64,000 bases of DNA. Source: Flagellimonas sp. CMM7. GTDB lineage: Bacteria > Bacteroidota > Bacteroidia > Flavobacteriales > Flavobacteriaceae. The translations under genes and the position numbers were made by a program. Location of the stretch: assembly GCF_021390195.1 (NCBI RefSeq), contig NZ_CP090003.1, positions 62,001-126,000 of the forward strand. The letters run 5' to 3'. Shown here in pieces: positions 1 to 11,100 of the stretch. How positions within the stretch are numbered: the stretch's first letter is position 1; each line of letters begins with the position of its first letter. Under the pieces are notes generated by a model. The model saw only the letters and a list, made by a program, of their open reading frames with translations, did no database searches and was not told where the DNA came from.

Positions 1-526
1 CTTTCCAAACTATGGTATTATTCAAAAATCCCACTGGGTAAAAAGCAAGTTCTCCAAGACACCTTCCCAATGCACTTTCATCTGTCTCTGTAGATTGATT
101 GACTGCTATCGATTTTAGTCCTAAGAAACTGATATTGACCTCCCCTACTCCTTCAATACTTTTATCTTTTACAAAGACGGGGAACGCTTTTGCAGCCCAA
201 ACAAATCCTACGGGTTTAGCGGTCATGAACTGTTTTGCGGTAAAATCCGTCCATTTTCCATTTTGCTTTTGTTTTATTTGGCCAGATTGTTTTATGATGG
301 CGTGGCAATCTTTACATTTTCCGATCACACCTACCTTTATTAGATAGTTCTTCATGCTATTGGGCAGATGAGCCAAATCTTCTTTGGTCACCAATTTTTC
401 GGAATTTCCAGTAAGATTAAAAAGCTGTTCTTTATCTTTTTCGACCAGTGTATTAAAACGATAATATCCATAGAAAATATACAACACCAACGTAAAGACG
501 AATAAGACTATTATCAAAGCCATCAT
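1..526 (-). CDS. DUF6920/DUF6544-like membrane-anchored protein, 3' end cut by window
   Basis: The gene runs leftwards out of the window, so only about 175 N-terminal residues are seen. Tandem ATGs lie at 526 and 523. An N-terminal hydrophobic stretch (about residues 2-20) is a membrane anchor or signal. Downstream motifs LPNSMKNYL, KWTDFTAKQF, GFVWAAK and LGELAFYPVGFL resemble the uncharacterised DUF6920 (formerly DUF6544) family, which has the same succession of W/F-rich motifs. Function is unknown. It lies beyond the terminator of the utilization locus and looks like an independent unit. Confidence 0.6.
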   Translation of the reverse strand, partial: MMALIIVLFVFTLVLYIFYGYYRFNTLVEKDKEQLFNLTGNSEKLVTKEDLAHLPNSMKNYLIKVGVIGKCKDCHAIIKQSGQIKQKQNGKWTDFTAKQFMTAKPVGFVWAAKAFPVFVKDKSIEGVGEVNISFLGLKSIAVNQSTETDESALGRCLGELAFYPVGFLNNTIVWK

Positions 527-734
527 TTTCCTAATTAATTAAACGGCATGCCGAGAACTTTCATCAAACCATATGTTTGTTATTACATTACGATAACAAC
601 TTCCATATTGAGATAGTTAAGTTCTTACATTCAAATCTAGTTTGAAAAAAAAGGAACAGAAATGACTATAATCATTAATCAACCAGGATTTTATTCATGC
701 CAAGACTTTTAAATCAAACTGAACTAATACGAAT

Positions 735-768
735 AAAAAAGTCCCATAGAAAAAGCGTTCTACGGGAC
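735..768 (-). terminator. Rho-independent terminator of the utilization locus
   Basis: On the minus strand GTCCCGTAGAA and TTCTATGGGAC pair over 11 bp, with one G-U pair, around a 6-nt loop. Six T residues follow (735-740). It lies about 60 bp after the stop codon of the YetA-like gene. The rest of the 527-827 intergenic stretch shows nothing else except a 10-bp palindrome CGGCATGCCG at 544-553. Confidence 0.85.
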
Positions 769-827
769 TGGTTCAATTAAAATATATAGGGATTTGATTC
801 TTAGAAAATCCTCAGTGCTCAGCTTTT

Positions 828-3485
828 TTATTTCGCCTTTTTTGTGCTTTCATTATCAAGCCAATAAATTAAGTATGGAATGTTATAAGCATGCGTCCAA
901 CCAAATACTCTTAGACCCTGGTTAATCTCCCAATTGGTAAAGCGACCGGCACTCCTTGGAAGATTAGACACCTTTAGCAATGCCTCGTTATATGAATCTA
1001 CCGTATCATATTCATCACTGTTTTTGGGTAATCTTCCCACCTCAAGTAGTTCTGCACGAATCATTGCTTCTTCAAAAAACGCTTTGTGCCCACTAAATTC
1101 ATAGCCTATCAACAAAGGGTAAATAGTAGCCAAGTAAGATTCCATTTCATGATTCAATGGAGGTACATCCCTTATCCAATAGGCATGGTTCAAAAGCGCT
1201 TTCTTTATCTCTTTTTTACCTGTAATTTGATAGTATTTGTACAAGCCTTGTGCAACATATGTTTGGCTATATCCAAATCTATCCAACAGTAAATTGCCTC
1301 CCTGTTCTTCTTGTAGCTGAAGCATTAACCCAACTCTTTCATCCAACTCTTTTTTGTATTTATCAAGTTTGGTAGCATCATATAATTCAACGAGATTTAA
1401 TACAGATAGATATAATCTTCTACCTCTTAAATCATGCTCTCCCCATATTCGTTTTAAATACGTGTCGCCGGTCATTTTAGCAACTTCCAAAGCACGATGA
1501 TCACCGCTGATATAATATGAAGCAATCCAGCCTTGAATCCAAACATGGGCACTAAGCAAGGCATACCAATGATCATTTGCATGTCTCCTACCAATACCCA
1601 AATAAGGTGTTGATTCTGGTTCATCTTTATAATCCCAAAAGTCTATAGCGTCATTTATCTGACCTAAATAGTTTCTTTTTTTGGGCCAATGTATATTATC
1701 CACATCCATGGTATGTCTACTCATGGCTTGTGCCATATGGAAGTATTTGGCATCGCCAGTTCTCATGAAATTGGTCCACAACATAAAATCAATGGTAGGC
1801 TCATTATTTGTCCATTGAAACCACTTATCATTATAGAAATATGTCTTTCCATCACCATAATCAAACATCCCATACCAAGGTTCATTGTCTTGGTTGAATG
1901 ACCACCACTCATATTTGTACTGAAGAGCGTTTTCAAATTGAGGGTACTTATCTGAAAATGGTGCCATATTACCATAGACCTTGGAGTTTGAATACCATTC
2001 TGGAGCTGCGTGCGCTATTGGGCTATTGAGCACATAGTCCATTCTTTCATTTATGTCGTTCTCCGATTGATCATCATGAAAATAATAAAGGAATTCCGTT
2101 GTTTTGGTAATTCCTTGAGCAAAATTGTCTAACATTCCGCCGTCTAACTCTGTATTGTCACGAGCAAAGTCCATAGGTCCATTTTCCAAAGGCCAAATAT
2201 TTCCCAAAAGCATTTTGGCACTCGGATCAACTTCAATTCCTTTAGGGTATTCCTTTAAAAAATTTTTGATTCCAATGCTAATTCCTTTTTTACCATCAGA
2301 AACATCTATCCAACCTTTTGCTCTCTGCGTTTGGTTTACAACTTGTTTGCCTTTTTTAACAACTGCTTTAAATATAGATTCATCATCAGCGAGCATGTTG
2401 TCGCTTTCTCCATTTTTAGATTTCCCCGTAAACAAACTTCTAAGGCTCTGCCCATTATTTCTTTCAGGACCTTTCTGCAAAAGACTTATTTTTTTATTCC
2501 CCTCAAAGTCAATTTTCTTAACTTCTTCTTCTAAGGATTTAGCATCCCAATTTCCTGTATAAAGCGGTAAGGAAACCTCCGCCTCATCGCCAAGATGGTA
2601 TTTAAGTTGAAGTCCACAGGCTGCTATCTGGTCATTTGGTTCTGTCCATCCGGGGTCATTGGCAGTGTCTTCCGAAATTATTTTTTTGTTCTGGGTAGCA
2701 ATGTTTGCATGTTCCCCTTCTTGTATTTTATGTTTGTCTGGAACTCCCGTGTAGGTCATTGTATGCAAAACCTTCACATAGGTCTTTCCTGCATAAGCGT
2801 GCAATCTTATGGTAAATGGCGATAAGTTATTATCTTCTCTACCATACATATAGGTTCCTTCTACACGAAAAATCATATGCATAGGGCCAGAGCCCTTTTC
2901 CCTAAAAACTTCGTTTATGATTGCTTTTGAAGCATCAATACCCGAATCATCTAAAATATCCAGAAAGGTTCCCCTTTTGTTTTCTGGAGCAGAAGCTATC
3001 AGCTCATTTTCTTCAAATTTTCCATTTTGATCATTATCAAGATAAACTTCATCCAAAAACCCATTTCCCAACTTATTTATGGAGAACGATAATGGTCCGG
3101 TATTTACTTTAATACCTCCTCTAGGTCTCATGTTATTGGTAGAAACAATCCTTTCTTTAGACCTCATCGGTTCAACACCTTCACCATATTCAAGGGTGTA
3201 ATCAGAAGCTGCTTCGGAAAAGAAGAACACCCATATCCATTTGATGCTTTCATCCGCAGGTTCCCATGAAGTCACTTCTGTTGTTTGACATGCTATTTCT
3301 TTTCCTTTGGAGTTCAACAACCTAACATTATATACCGAGTATAGTTCTCCTTTTGGAAAGGGAATACCAAGGGTGATGGGGGCTCCTTCCACATTGTTTT
3401 CAACGGTAATATTGAGCTTTTTGGTTTCAATGGCAAAGGTTTTGAGTCCCATGCAAATCAATAATACCAATAATGTGTTCTTCAT
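828..3485 (-). CDS. Secreted PcRGLX/YetA-like (exo-rhamnogalacturonan lyase family) protein
   Basis: About 885 residues from the ATG at 3485. This start is preferred over an in-frame start at 3581 because it opens directly with a Sec signal peptide (MKNTLLVLLICMGLKTFA) and avoids overlap with the ROK gene. After the signal comes a RIFT-barrel-like segment with GIPFPKGEL and SIKWIWVFF motifs, as in the YetA/PcRGLX family (PL26 exo-rhamnogalacturonan lyases). A central beta-rich part follows, then an alpha-helical toroid-like C-terminal half rich in W, Y and H (for example NDHWYALLSAHVW). Probably periplasmic or surface-exposed and acting on a polysaccharide. Lyase activity itself is inferred from the family. 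It is the last gene of the locus, before the terminator. Confidence 0.75.
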   Translation of the reverse strand: MKNTLLVLLICMGLKTFAIETKKLNITVENNVEGAPITLGIPFPKGELYSVYNVRLLNSKGKEIACQTTEVTSWEPADESIKWIWVFFFSEAASDYTLEYGEGVEPMRSKERIVSTNNMRPRGGIKVNTGPLSFSINKLGNGFLDEVYLDNDQNGKFEENELIASAPENKRGTFLDILDDSGIDASKAIINEVFREKGSGPMHMIFRVEGTYMYGREDNNLSPFTIRLHAYAGKTYVKVLHTMTYTGVPDKHKIQEGEHANIATQNKKIISEDTANDPGWTEPNDQIAACGLQLKYHLGDEAEVSLPLYTGNWDAKSLEEEVKKIDFEGNKKISLLQKGPERNNGQSLRSLFTGKSKNGESDNMLADDESIFKAVVKKGKQVVNQTQRAKGWIDVSDGKKGISIGIKNFLKEYPKGIEVDPSAKMLLGNIWPLENGPMDFARDNTELDGGMLDNFAQGITKTTEFLYYFHDDQSENDINERMDYVLNSPIAHAAPEWYSNSKVYGNMAPFSDKYPQFENALQYKYEWWSFNQDNEPWYGMFDYGDGKTYFYNDKWFQWTNNEPTIDFMLWTNFMRTGDAKYFHMAQAMSRHTMDVDNIHWPKKRNYLGQINDAIDFWDYKDEPESTPYLGIGRRHANDHWYALLSAHVWIQGWIASYYISGDHRALEVAKMTGDTYLKRIWGEHDLRGRRLYLSVLNLVELYDATKLDKYKKELDERVGLMLQLQEEQGGNLLLDRFGYSQTYVAQGLYKYYQITGKKEIKKALLNHAYWIRDVPPLNHEMESYLATIYPLLIGYEFSGHKAFFEEAMIRAELLEVGRLPKNSDEYDTVDSYNEALLKVSNLPRSAGRFTNWEINQGLRVFGWTHAYNIPYLIYWLDNESTKKAK

Positions 3486-3550
3486 TTTAATTATTTTTTT
3501 ATTTGGTACTGGATTCCCTGATGGAGTCCAGTGCTTCTGAATAGTTATTC

Positions 3551-4402
3551 TTATGTTGTTACCTCTAATTTTTGAAAGCATAAACTTGCTGCTCCTAAAA
3601 TGGCCGATTCTGCCAATTCTGATACTTCTATTTTTAAACTTTTTATCTGCTCAGGATAAGCAAATGAGTTTATTTTTTGATTCATAGATTCTTTAAAAAA
3701 GGGATACGCTTTACGTATTGATCCCCCAAGGATAATAGCTTCTGGTGCAAATAGGTACAAAATAGTTTTAATAGCCTCCCCTAAGTGTTTTCCAAATTCT
3801 GAAAACGCCGTTAAGGCTAAATCATCTCCTTGTTTGGCCTTGTCATGAATTTCTTTAGCGCTTAACCCATAGTTCCTCATAAAAAAAAAGCTACTGGTAT
3901 ACTCTTCCAAAATACCTTCCTTATACCCTATCATTCCAATCTCACCCGCACCGGATAAAATCCCATTATAAATTTCATTATTGATGATTATCCCCATACC
4001 TAATCCCGTGCCTATAGAGAGGCCAACAAAATTTTGATGCTTCCTTCCCTTCCCATATAACTTTTCACCCATTGCAAAGCAATTGGCATCATTATTTATG
4101 TGAACAGAAATGTTGTATTTTTTCTCGAGTATATCTATTAAATGAACTTCTTTCCATGCAGGAATGTTCTGCACGTCGTATACAATTCCTTTGGAAACAT
4201 CCACTATGGCTGGGACGCCTATTCCTATTGCCTGGGTATCATGGGTAATCAATTCATCAATACAATTGAACAAACGTTCCAGGGTTTGCGCTTCTGAATC
4301 TTCTGCATTTACAGACACGTAAGATTGATTGGTAATCAATCCATCTTTAACAATACCAGCATTGATGTTGGTGCCCCCTATATCTACTCCAAGAACTTCC
4401 AT
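3551..4402 (-). CDS. ROK family sugar kinase
   Basis: 283 residues, a normal length for a ROK kinase. The N-terminal phosphate-binding motif GVDIGGTNINAG and the glycine-rich LSIGTGLGMGI segment identify an ASKHA-fold sugar kinase. The usual zinc-binding stretch after GAGEIG (H then CxCGxxGCxE) is absent. Here it reads GMIGYKEGILEEYTS, so the protein is probably a zinc-free ROK variant. It should phosphorylate the monosaccharide, perhaps an amino sugar, released from the glycan. It lies 8 bp after the MFS transporter gene, so import and phosphorylation are coupled. Confidence 0.85.
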   Translation of the reverse strand: MEVLGVDIGGTNINAGIVKDGLITNQSYVSVNAEDSEAQTLERLFNCIDELITHDTQAIGIGVPAIVDVSKGIVYDVQNIPAWKEVHLIDILEKKYNISVHINNDANCFAMGEKLYGKGRKHQNFVGLSIGTGLGMGIIINNEIYNGILSGAGEIGMIGYKEGILEEYTSSFFFMRNYGLSAKEIHDKAKQGDDLALTAFSEFGKHLGEAIKTILYLFAPEAIILGGSIRKAYPFFKESMNQKINSFAYPEQIKSLKIEVSELAESAILGAASLCFQKLEVTT

Positions 4403-4410
4403 AATCCCAC

Positions 4411-5676
4411 TTACTTATTTGGCCTGTTTTTTAACTGAATTGTTTTGTTGTTTACAAGTGGGTTTGCAAGAAAACCAATGGATAGTATAAAAGCTAAAGG
4501 GATAAGTAAAAAGAACATTCCAGTCCTAAGACTAGACGCCTCACCTAATGCTCCAACCAGGAATGGGATGACCGCTCCACCTGCAATTCCAGTACATAAT
4601 ATTCCTGAAAGCGACCCATGGTTATCTTTAACGGAGTTAAGTGCCAAAGAAAAAATAATAGACCACATAACTGAGATAAAGAAACCTATAGCTGGAAAGG
4701 CGAAAAGAGCAACTTTTGCACTTCCTGTAAGAGCCAGTACCAAAAATACCATGGTAATAGCTGTAGCTCCGATTAGAAGTTTTCTGCTATCCATAATTTT
4801 CAATAATAATAGACCTAACAAACAGCCCACCGTTAACATGGCCCAGAAATAGGCAACCGTATCAGCCCCAACTGTTTGAGCATCTAAACCATGATATTGA
4901 TATAGAAATTGGGAAATCCAATTGCCTACCCCTTGCTCTGTTCCAACATAACAGAAGATTCCCAGAAAAAATAAAATAGTCCATTTATTCTTTAAAAGAC
5001 TGAAATATGAACTTGAATCACCGGCCATTTCATCTTCATTCTTTTCATATTTTGGGTATCGGGTAAGAAACACAATAGCCAACAATACTAAAGCAATAAC
5101 TGAAAAAATCATATACAGCCCAACCCATGGCAGGTTTTCAGGAACCAAATCTCTTATATAACCAGCCAGTCCAAATTCATTTGAATTTGTATCAACTACA
5201 TATTTGTATAAAAAAGGACTCAGGAACGAAGCCAAACCAAACACCAACTGGGCTAGAACAGAATTGAATGCAAAATGTTCCTCTCCTCCGGCAACCCTAA
5301 GCATTGGGTTGATAATAACTTGTAAAACTGCCATACATGATCCTAGGGCAAACAATGTAATACTGAATACAACATAACTAGGAAAGAAAGCAAACCCCAT
5401 GGAAGCCAAAGCCATAAATAAAAATGACCATGACAATAAGGTCTTATCGCTATACTTTTCGGATAAAAACCCTGCGGGAATAGACATTACGCCATACGCA
5501 ATAAAGAAAGCAAAAGGCAATAATCCGGTCAATGTTAGACTAAGGTCAAAACTATTCTTTACATCAACAATTATTGAGTTCAGTATGTTGGTAATAAAAG
5601 ATATTACAAAGAATATCAGCATCACCAAACCTATTATATGGTAATATCTTTTTGAGGTTGTTTTTTCGCTAGCCAT
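4411..5676 (-). CDS. MFS sugar transporter (FucP-like)
   Basis: Starting at the ATG at 5676 the protein is about 421 residues with 12 predicted membrane segments. An in-frame TTG at 5718 would overlap the upstream gene and is less likely. Hydrophobic helices are separated by short polar loops, with a glycine-rich IAYGVMSIPAGFLSEKYSD motif after helix 2, typical of MFS loop 2-3. Similarity is closest to the fucose/glucose-galactose type sugar MFS porters of Bacteroidota loci. It sits between the PIG-L deacetylase and the ROK kinase. Likely role: inner-membrane uptake of the deacetylated sugar. Confidence 0.8.
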   Translation of the reverse strand: MASEKTTSKRYYHIIGLVMLIFFVISFITNILNSIIVDVKNSFDLSLTLTGLLPFAFFIAYGVMSIPAGFLSEKYSDKTLLSWSFLFMALASMGFAFFPSYVVFSITLFALGSCMAVLQVIINPMLRVAGGEEHFAFNSVLAQLVFGLASFLSPFLYKYVVDTNSNEFGLAGYIRDLVPENLPWVGLYMIFSVIALVLLAIVFLTRYPKYEKNEDEMAGDSSSYFSLLKNKWTILFFLGIFCYVGTEQGVGNWISQFLYQYHGLDAQTVGADTVAYFWAMLTVGCLLGLLLLKIMDSRKLLIGATAITMVFLVLALTGSAKVALFAFPAIGFFISVMWSIIFSLALNSVKDNHGSLSGILCTGIAGGAVIPFLVGALGEASSLRTGMFFLLIPLAFILSIGFLANPLVNNKTIQLKNRPNK

Positions 5677-5704
5677 TGGTTTTGTTGGTTTATTAGGGTT
5701 GGAA

Positions 5705-6589
5705 CTATTTTTTACCAAGCATGGGGAAGAGTTGTTTTATCTCCTCATCAGTTGGTTGTTTTCCATATTCGCATATTTCAAAAAACTCCACATGTTTAGC
5801 ATTGGCTGTATTCATACTCGGATACCACTTCTTAATGGCTTCAGCTTCAGCAGCACCCCAAGTTTTTTCTCTTGCCCATCTTTGTTTTAGCCAATCAATT
5901 CGCTCTGCTTCTCCAGAAGGAACCTGACTCATATCCGCACCACTTACCCATGGTAGCCACTCAAACATTTGAGAATCATGTGCAGCTAATGCCCTCACCT
6001 TTGTATCTATTACGTCGTCCACTACTACCGCAATATCTTTTGAAAATGGATATGGTTTTTGAAAATTATCTTTCATATAGATAAAGACAGGGTTCTTTTT
6101 TAAAGGAGGAGTATCTGGTGTAACATTAGGTACAATAACCAGATATGCGGCGTCTTGAACTGCAATCCCAGCATTTCTATGATCAGGGTGATAATCATTT
6201 GGACGAAGACCCAAAACAATATCCGCATCCCATTCACGAATTTTTCTGATTACCTGATGCCTAACATTTAGTGTTGGGATTAACTCTGCATCATGGTTAT
6301 CCAACACATCATATTCAATTCCTAAAATTTCCGCAGCTTTTTTGGCCTCGGCGCGTCTTCTTTTTCCAAGAACACCTCCGCCCATACTTTGATGTCCGGC
6401 ATCCCCGTTGGTCAATGCTACAAATTTCACATTATGACCCATTTTGGCAAACAGGGCGGCTGTGCCACCAAACTTGGAATCACAATCATCTGGGTGAGCC
6501 CCAATGGCAATGATGTTCAGTACTTTTTTTTCCTGTGCCTGGACCATAAATCCAACGCACATGCAAATAATTAACAAAATATTTTTCAT
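5705..6589 (-). CDS. Secreted PIG-L/LmbE family deacetylase
   Basis: 294 residues with a Sec signal peptide (MKNILLIICMCVGFMVQAQ). The zinc motif AHPDD lies at about residues 32-36, and the second metal or active-site motif HPDH follows in DYHPDHRNAG, both diagnostic of the PIG-L/LmbE N-acetyl-sugar deacetylase family. Export to the periplasm suggests deacetylation of an N-acetylated sugar or oligosaccharide before uptake by the neighbouring MFS transporter. It begins 160 bp after the SusD gene, which may allow an internal promoter, although none is obvious. Confidence 0.85.
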   Translation of the reverse strand: MKNILLIICMCVGFMVQAQEKKVLNIIAIGAHPDDCDSKFGGTAALFAKMGHNVKFVALTNGDAGHQSMGGGVLGKRRRAEAKKAAEILGIEYDVLDNHDAELIPTLNVRHQVIRKIREWDADIVLGLRPNDYHPDHRNAGIAVQDAAYLVIVPNVTPDTPPLKKNPVFIYMKDNFQKPYPFSKDIAVVVDDVIDTKVRALAAHDSQMFEWLPWVSGADMSQVPSGEAERIDWLKQRWAREKTWGAAEAEAIKKWYPSMNTANAKHVEFFEICEYGKQPTDEEIKQLFPMLGKK

Positions 6590-6749
6590 TATGTAGTTCT
6601 GTATTAAAAGGTTTAAAGTTTATGATTAACAATAAAATTTATCTATTTGAGCTCATAGTTTCTATACCATTTCGGTGCCTTTTATAAGCATAAGCAGGTA
6701 AAATTTGATAATAGGGGTAACGTAACAAACTCAAATAACAAACTTAAAA

Positions 6750-8147
6750 TTAATTATCATTCTGATTGAAATCGGGATTAATGTCCAATTCTCTTTGTGG
6801 AATAAAAAACAGATTTCTGATATCGCTTGCTTCAATAACATCTGGTTCGGCTTCCAACAGTTTTTCAGCAACAACCCCAAATCTTTTTAAATCTGGCCAA
6901 CGATGGTTTTCAAAAGCCAGCTCAACCCGTCTTTCATCTAAAAGTTTATCCTCAAAAGAACCAGGCGTAGTTCCATCTATATCGGGTAAACCTGCTCTTG
7001 TTCGTACTTGATTTATCAAGCTATAACTCTCAGTCGATTCTCCCAATGCTTCTGCAAGCATCAACAATACATCTGCATATCTGAAGACAACAAAGTTTAC
7101 TCCCGAATCATTTTCCGTTGGTGGATCACTTTCATACTTTCTTACATAATTCTGAACTACAACTTCTGCATCTACATTGATCCATTCAGTTCCCATAGAG
7201 GGTTCAAATCTCAAGTCTCCTGCTTCATACGCATTTTCTAAAGTTGCTGTGGGTCTGTTTCTTCCAAAACCTTGACCTGTTTGTAAATCTGAACTTGGCG
7301 AAAAATCATTGGTAAAAGCACTTCCTTGACCAATACCTCCGCTTATGAACTGCACTTCAAAAATAGATTCAATGTTATTCTCATTTGCTTCACCCCATAA
7401 ATCTGCATAATTTGCCACCAATGAATAGTTGTAATCATTGATTATTCGGCGCAAAACGGTTTCTGCATCTGAGTCCTGCCCTATGGTTAACAATACTTTT
7501 GCCAACAATGTTGCAGCCGCTCCTTTGGTTGCTCTTCCCACATCACTTGCCGGATAAGAAACCGGAAGGTTCGCTTCCGCAATGGCCAAATCTGTGACCA
7601 ATTGTCCATAAATTGTATTGGCATCTACCTGAACTAGTTCATCGCCAGGCACAAACGGGGTTAGTTGCAGTGGAATGTTGCCAAAGGCAACGGCCAAGTG
7701 ATAGTACATTAAAGATCTTAGGAAAATTGCTTCTCCAATAATCCTTTCCTTTAAACCAGCATCTATTTCTATCGGGTCAATTCTATCCAAAATAACATTG
7801 CAATTGGCAATTACTCTGTAAGAAGCGCTCCACGCGATATCCACTTGTTCATTTAAAGGATCTTCTGTAAATGCATTGATTTCAGTAAACTGCCGTGCTA
7901 AACCAGTAGCATCAGGTCCTTGATCTGTGTTATCGGAACGCATTTCAAACATGGTCCAATAAGCTCTTCCGTAAACCCCTGGCTCTTGCAATCCTGCATA
8001 ACTTGCATTAAGGGATGCAACAAAGTCATTGGCTGTGTTGAAGAAATCAGCTTCGTTTCGATTTGAAATTGGAGCCAGTTCCGTAAAGTCCTCACTACAA
8101 GCTGATGTAATACACAGCGTTATTAGTATTATGATTATTTTTTTCAT
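6750..8147 (-). CDS. susD: SusD/RagB-family surface glycan-binding lipoprotein
   Basis: 465 residues with a lipoprotein signal ending in TSAC, so it is anchored by lipid to the outer membrane. The TPR-like helical body of SusD proteins is recognisable: NRNEADFFNT and ASYAGLQ near the N-terminus, FLRSLMYYHLAVAFGNIPL in the middle and RADVLLMLAEAL/ELAFENHRWPDLKRFG near the C-terminus. It should form the lid of the SusC channel encoded 16 bp upstream. Which glycan it binds cannot be read from the sequence. Confidence 0.95.
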   Translation of the reverse strand: MKKIIIILITLCITSACSEDFTELAPISNRNEADFFNTANDFVASLNASYAGLQEPGVYGRAYWTMFEMRSDNTDQGPDATGLARQFTEINAFTEDPLNEQVDIAWSASYRVIANCNVILDRIDPIEIDAGLKERIIGEAIFLRSLMYYHLAVAFGNIPLQLTPFVPGDELVQVDANTIYGQLVTDLAIAEANLPVSYPASDVGRATKGAAATLLAKVLLTIGQDSDAETVLRRIINDYNYSLVANYADLWGEANENNIESIFEVQFISGGIGQGSAFTNDFSPSSDLQTGQGFGRNRPTATLENAYEAGDLRFEPSMGTEWINVDAEVVVQNYVRKYESDPPTENDSGVNFVVFRYADVLLMLAEALGESTESYSLINQVRTRAGLPDIDGTTPGSFEDKLLDERRVELAFENHRWPDLKRFGVVAEKLLEAEPDVIEASDIRNLFFIPQRELDINPDFNQNDN

Positions 8148-8163
8148 CTTTTACAGTTTTAAA

Positions 8164-11100
8164 TTAAAAGGTCAGATTCACACCCATTGTAATGGATTTG
8201 GTCAACGGATAAGCTCCATAATCTTCCCCTGGAGTTAAACTATTGTTAGAAATATTACTGACCTCTGGGTTATACCCTAAGTAATCTGTAATTGTAAACA
8301 AATTGGTTCCGGTAACGTAAAACCTTAGTCTGTTAATGCTATTCCCAAAAAGTTTATCTGTAGGCAATGAATATCCCAAGGTAACATTTCGCAATCGAAT
8401 AAAAGAGCCATCCTCTACTTGAAATGAAGAAGGTCTATTGTTATTACCATGGTTTCCAGTTTGTCTATCAGCTCTTGGAATACTTCCGTTTCCTGGGTCT
8501 GAAGCAGAACGCCATCTATTATTGAAAACAGCATATGAATTAAAGTTTGCTTCTCCATTTTTCAGGTGTCTAGAAGTAAGGTTCAAAATTTCATTCCCCT
8601 CTACTCCTTGTATCAGGAAGCTGAAATCCAATCCTTTAAACGTAAACCTGTTGTTAATCCCCCACGTAAAATCAGGAAAATAACTACCAGTAACCGTTCT
8701 ATCATCTGGCGTGATTTCACCATCTCCATTAACATCCTTGAACCTGAAATCTCCAGGCGCAGCATCGGGTGCTTGTGTGTCAACCGGAGCGGCATCAATT
8801 TCCGCTTGAGTTTGATAAATACCATCGACCACATAACCAAAATAACTTCCTATAGGATCTCCTACTCTTGTAACATGCCTTACCCCTGCACTACCTGCAG
8901 AGAAGATAGGCTCGTTATTTTCATTTAGTGATATTACTTCATTTTTATTAGTGGAAAGGTTAAAATCAGTATCCCATGTAAAATCTCCAACAAAGTTCTT
9001 CGTTCTCAAAGCAATCTCAAAACCACTGTTTTCAACTTCACCCAGATTCTGAAGAGTTGTCTGAAAACCGGATACTCCTGAAATACTAACATTCAACAAT
9101 AAATCTGAAGTTTTGGTATTGTAGTAATCCGCCAAGAGGAAAACCCTGTTATCAAACAAGCCCAATTCCAGTCCAATGTTTGTTTGTTGTGATTTTTCCC
9201 ATGTCAGTTCAGGATTGGGAATAGTAGACTGTACCAAACCATTTATTTCATTTCCTCCTAAATTGTAGTTGTCGGGAGAAAGTAAACCTATTGCACCATA
9301 ATTGGGTATTTCAAAATTCCCCGTTTCTCCCCAGCTAAATCTAAGTTTAAGTTCAGAAATGGCTTCTATGGAATTAAAAATATCCTCTTCATTTAAACGC
9401 CATCCCGCAGAAAACGATGGAAAATAACCTGTTTGGTTATTAGAACCAAAACGCGAAGACTTATCTGAACGAATCGTACCTGTGAATAAGTATTTGTCCT
9501 TATAGCTGTAATTCATTCTGAACAGTGCGGAAGCAAGCGTCCATTGTTCTTGAATTGAATTACCCGCAAATACCTGACCTCCACTAATCGTTGTGACTAA
9601 ATCGTCTGGGAAATTATCTGCCAACACTTCCTTTATAGTAATGTTATCTCTCTGAGCGGTATATCCCAACACTGCATTAAAGAAGTGATCACCAAACTCC
9701 TTTTCCCAGTTCAAGGTGTTTTCCCAAACCCAGTTTGTCTCGGTAGAAGATGTTGCTTGGGCATACGATTCACCTTCACTCGCATTTCTGTACAAAAGTG
9801 TATTTCCCCTATAGAAATCTTGATTGAACAAGTTTATATATGTTCCTCCAAAGGTTCTAAATGTAAGCTCGGGTAAAATGTCATACGACAATGCCAATGA
9901 AGCTCTAGTTTGAAATTGGAATATTTCATCATCAATGGCATCTAAAATGGCCAACGGATTACTTGCCGTTGTAGTACCACCACCCAAATATGATTGGTTA
10001 TTCAACTGGTTGACCGTACCATCTGTATTATAAGGAGCTACGGTAGGGGAATGAACAATTGCAGAATAAACAATACCTGGAGGGCGTGCAAAATATGGCG
10101 CCGAAGCAGGAACTCTTTGATTCTCGGTTATCGTTGGAGCAACCCTTAAATCTAAGTTCAGTTTATCAGTCAATTGTGAGTTCAAATTCAACATCATGTT
10201 ATACCTGTCAAATTCGGATTTATCCAAAATCCCTTCTTGACTGAAATAACTCGCAGAAGCAAAAAAGCTTGTTTTGTTCTGAACGGGAGAGGCATAGGAA
10301 AAATTATAACTCTGCGTTATTCCCGTTTGAAAAATTACATCTTGCCAATCGGTATCCGTACCGTCCCAATTAATGAATGATTCCGGTAATTCAAAGTTGG
10401 TATCGCCTCTATCCCCATCACCAATGGGATCATTAATGGATGCTCCATCAACTGATGAAAGGTAATTGTTGTTTCTAGCATCCGTCGTAAAATCAATAAG
10501 CTCTTGGGCATTCATTAAATCAATCTTGTTTGCTACATTTTCCACCCTAAACCAAGAATCGAAGGAAAATCTTCCTTTGTCAGTTGAAGACCCTTTTTTA
10601 GTTGTTATTAAAAGAACACCATTTCCACCACGCGAGCCATAAATTGCTGCTGCAGAGGCATCCTTAAGAACTTGTATGGACTCAATATCATTTGGATTTA
10701 ATGTGGCCAATGGGTTTACCGGTGGTGGTTGAAAAGCGGCCCGTCTTCTTGATACACCTCCTATAGTTGACGTTGTAAGGTTTCTAGATATTGGAATACC
10801 ATCTATAACAAATAATGGGTCGTTACCCGCTGAAATAGAACCTGCACCCCTAACTCTAATATTTGGCGCAGCTCCTGGTTCTCCTGATACTTCTTGCACT
10901 TGCACACCGGCAACTTGACCAATAATAGCGGCCTCAGGTGATAATGTAGGTACTTCAACAATAGATTCGGCATTGATAGATATAACAGATCCCGTAACCC
11001 TCTTTTTTGCCAGTGTACCATACCCAACTACTATTACCTCATCCAATTGTGCAGCATCTGGTTCTAGGTTAATTGTAAAAGTGGTATTAGATCCAATTTC

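Noticed and set aside
99..347. Plus-strand ORF of 82 codons
   Set aside because: Antisense to the truncated DUF6920-like gene, which continues with coherent motifs across it.
2125..2562. Plus-strand ORF of 145 codons
   Set aside because: It lies opposite the YetA-like gene, whose protein motifs are clear, and it has no promoter or recognisable domain.
4445..4852. Plus-strand ORF of 135 codons
   Set aside because: Antisense to transmembrane helices of the MFS transporter.
6590..6749. Possible terminator or promoter between SusD and PIG-L genes
   Set aside because: No stem with a T-run and no TAnnTTTG box at a fitting distance was found.
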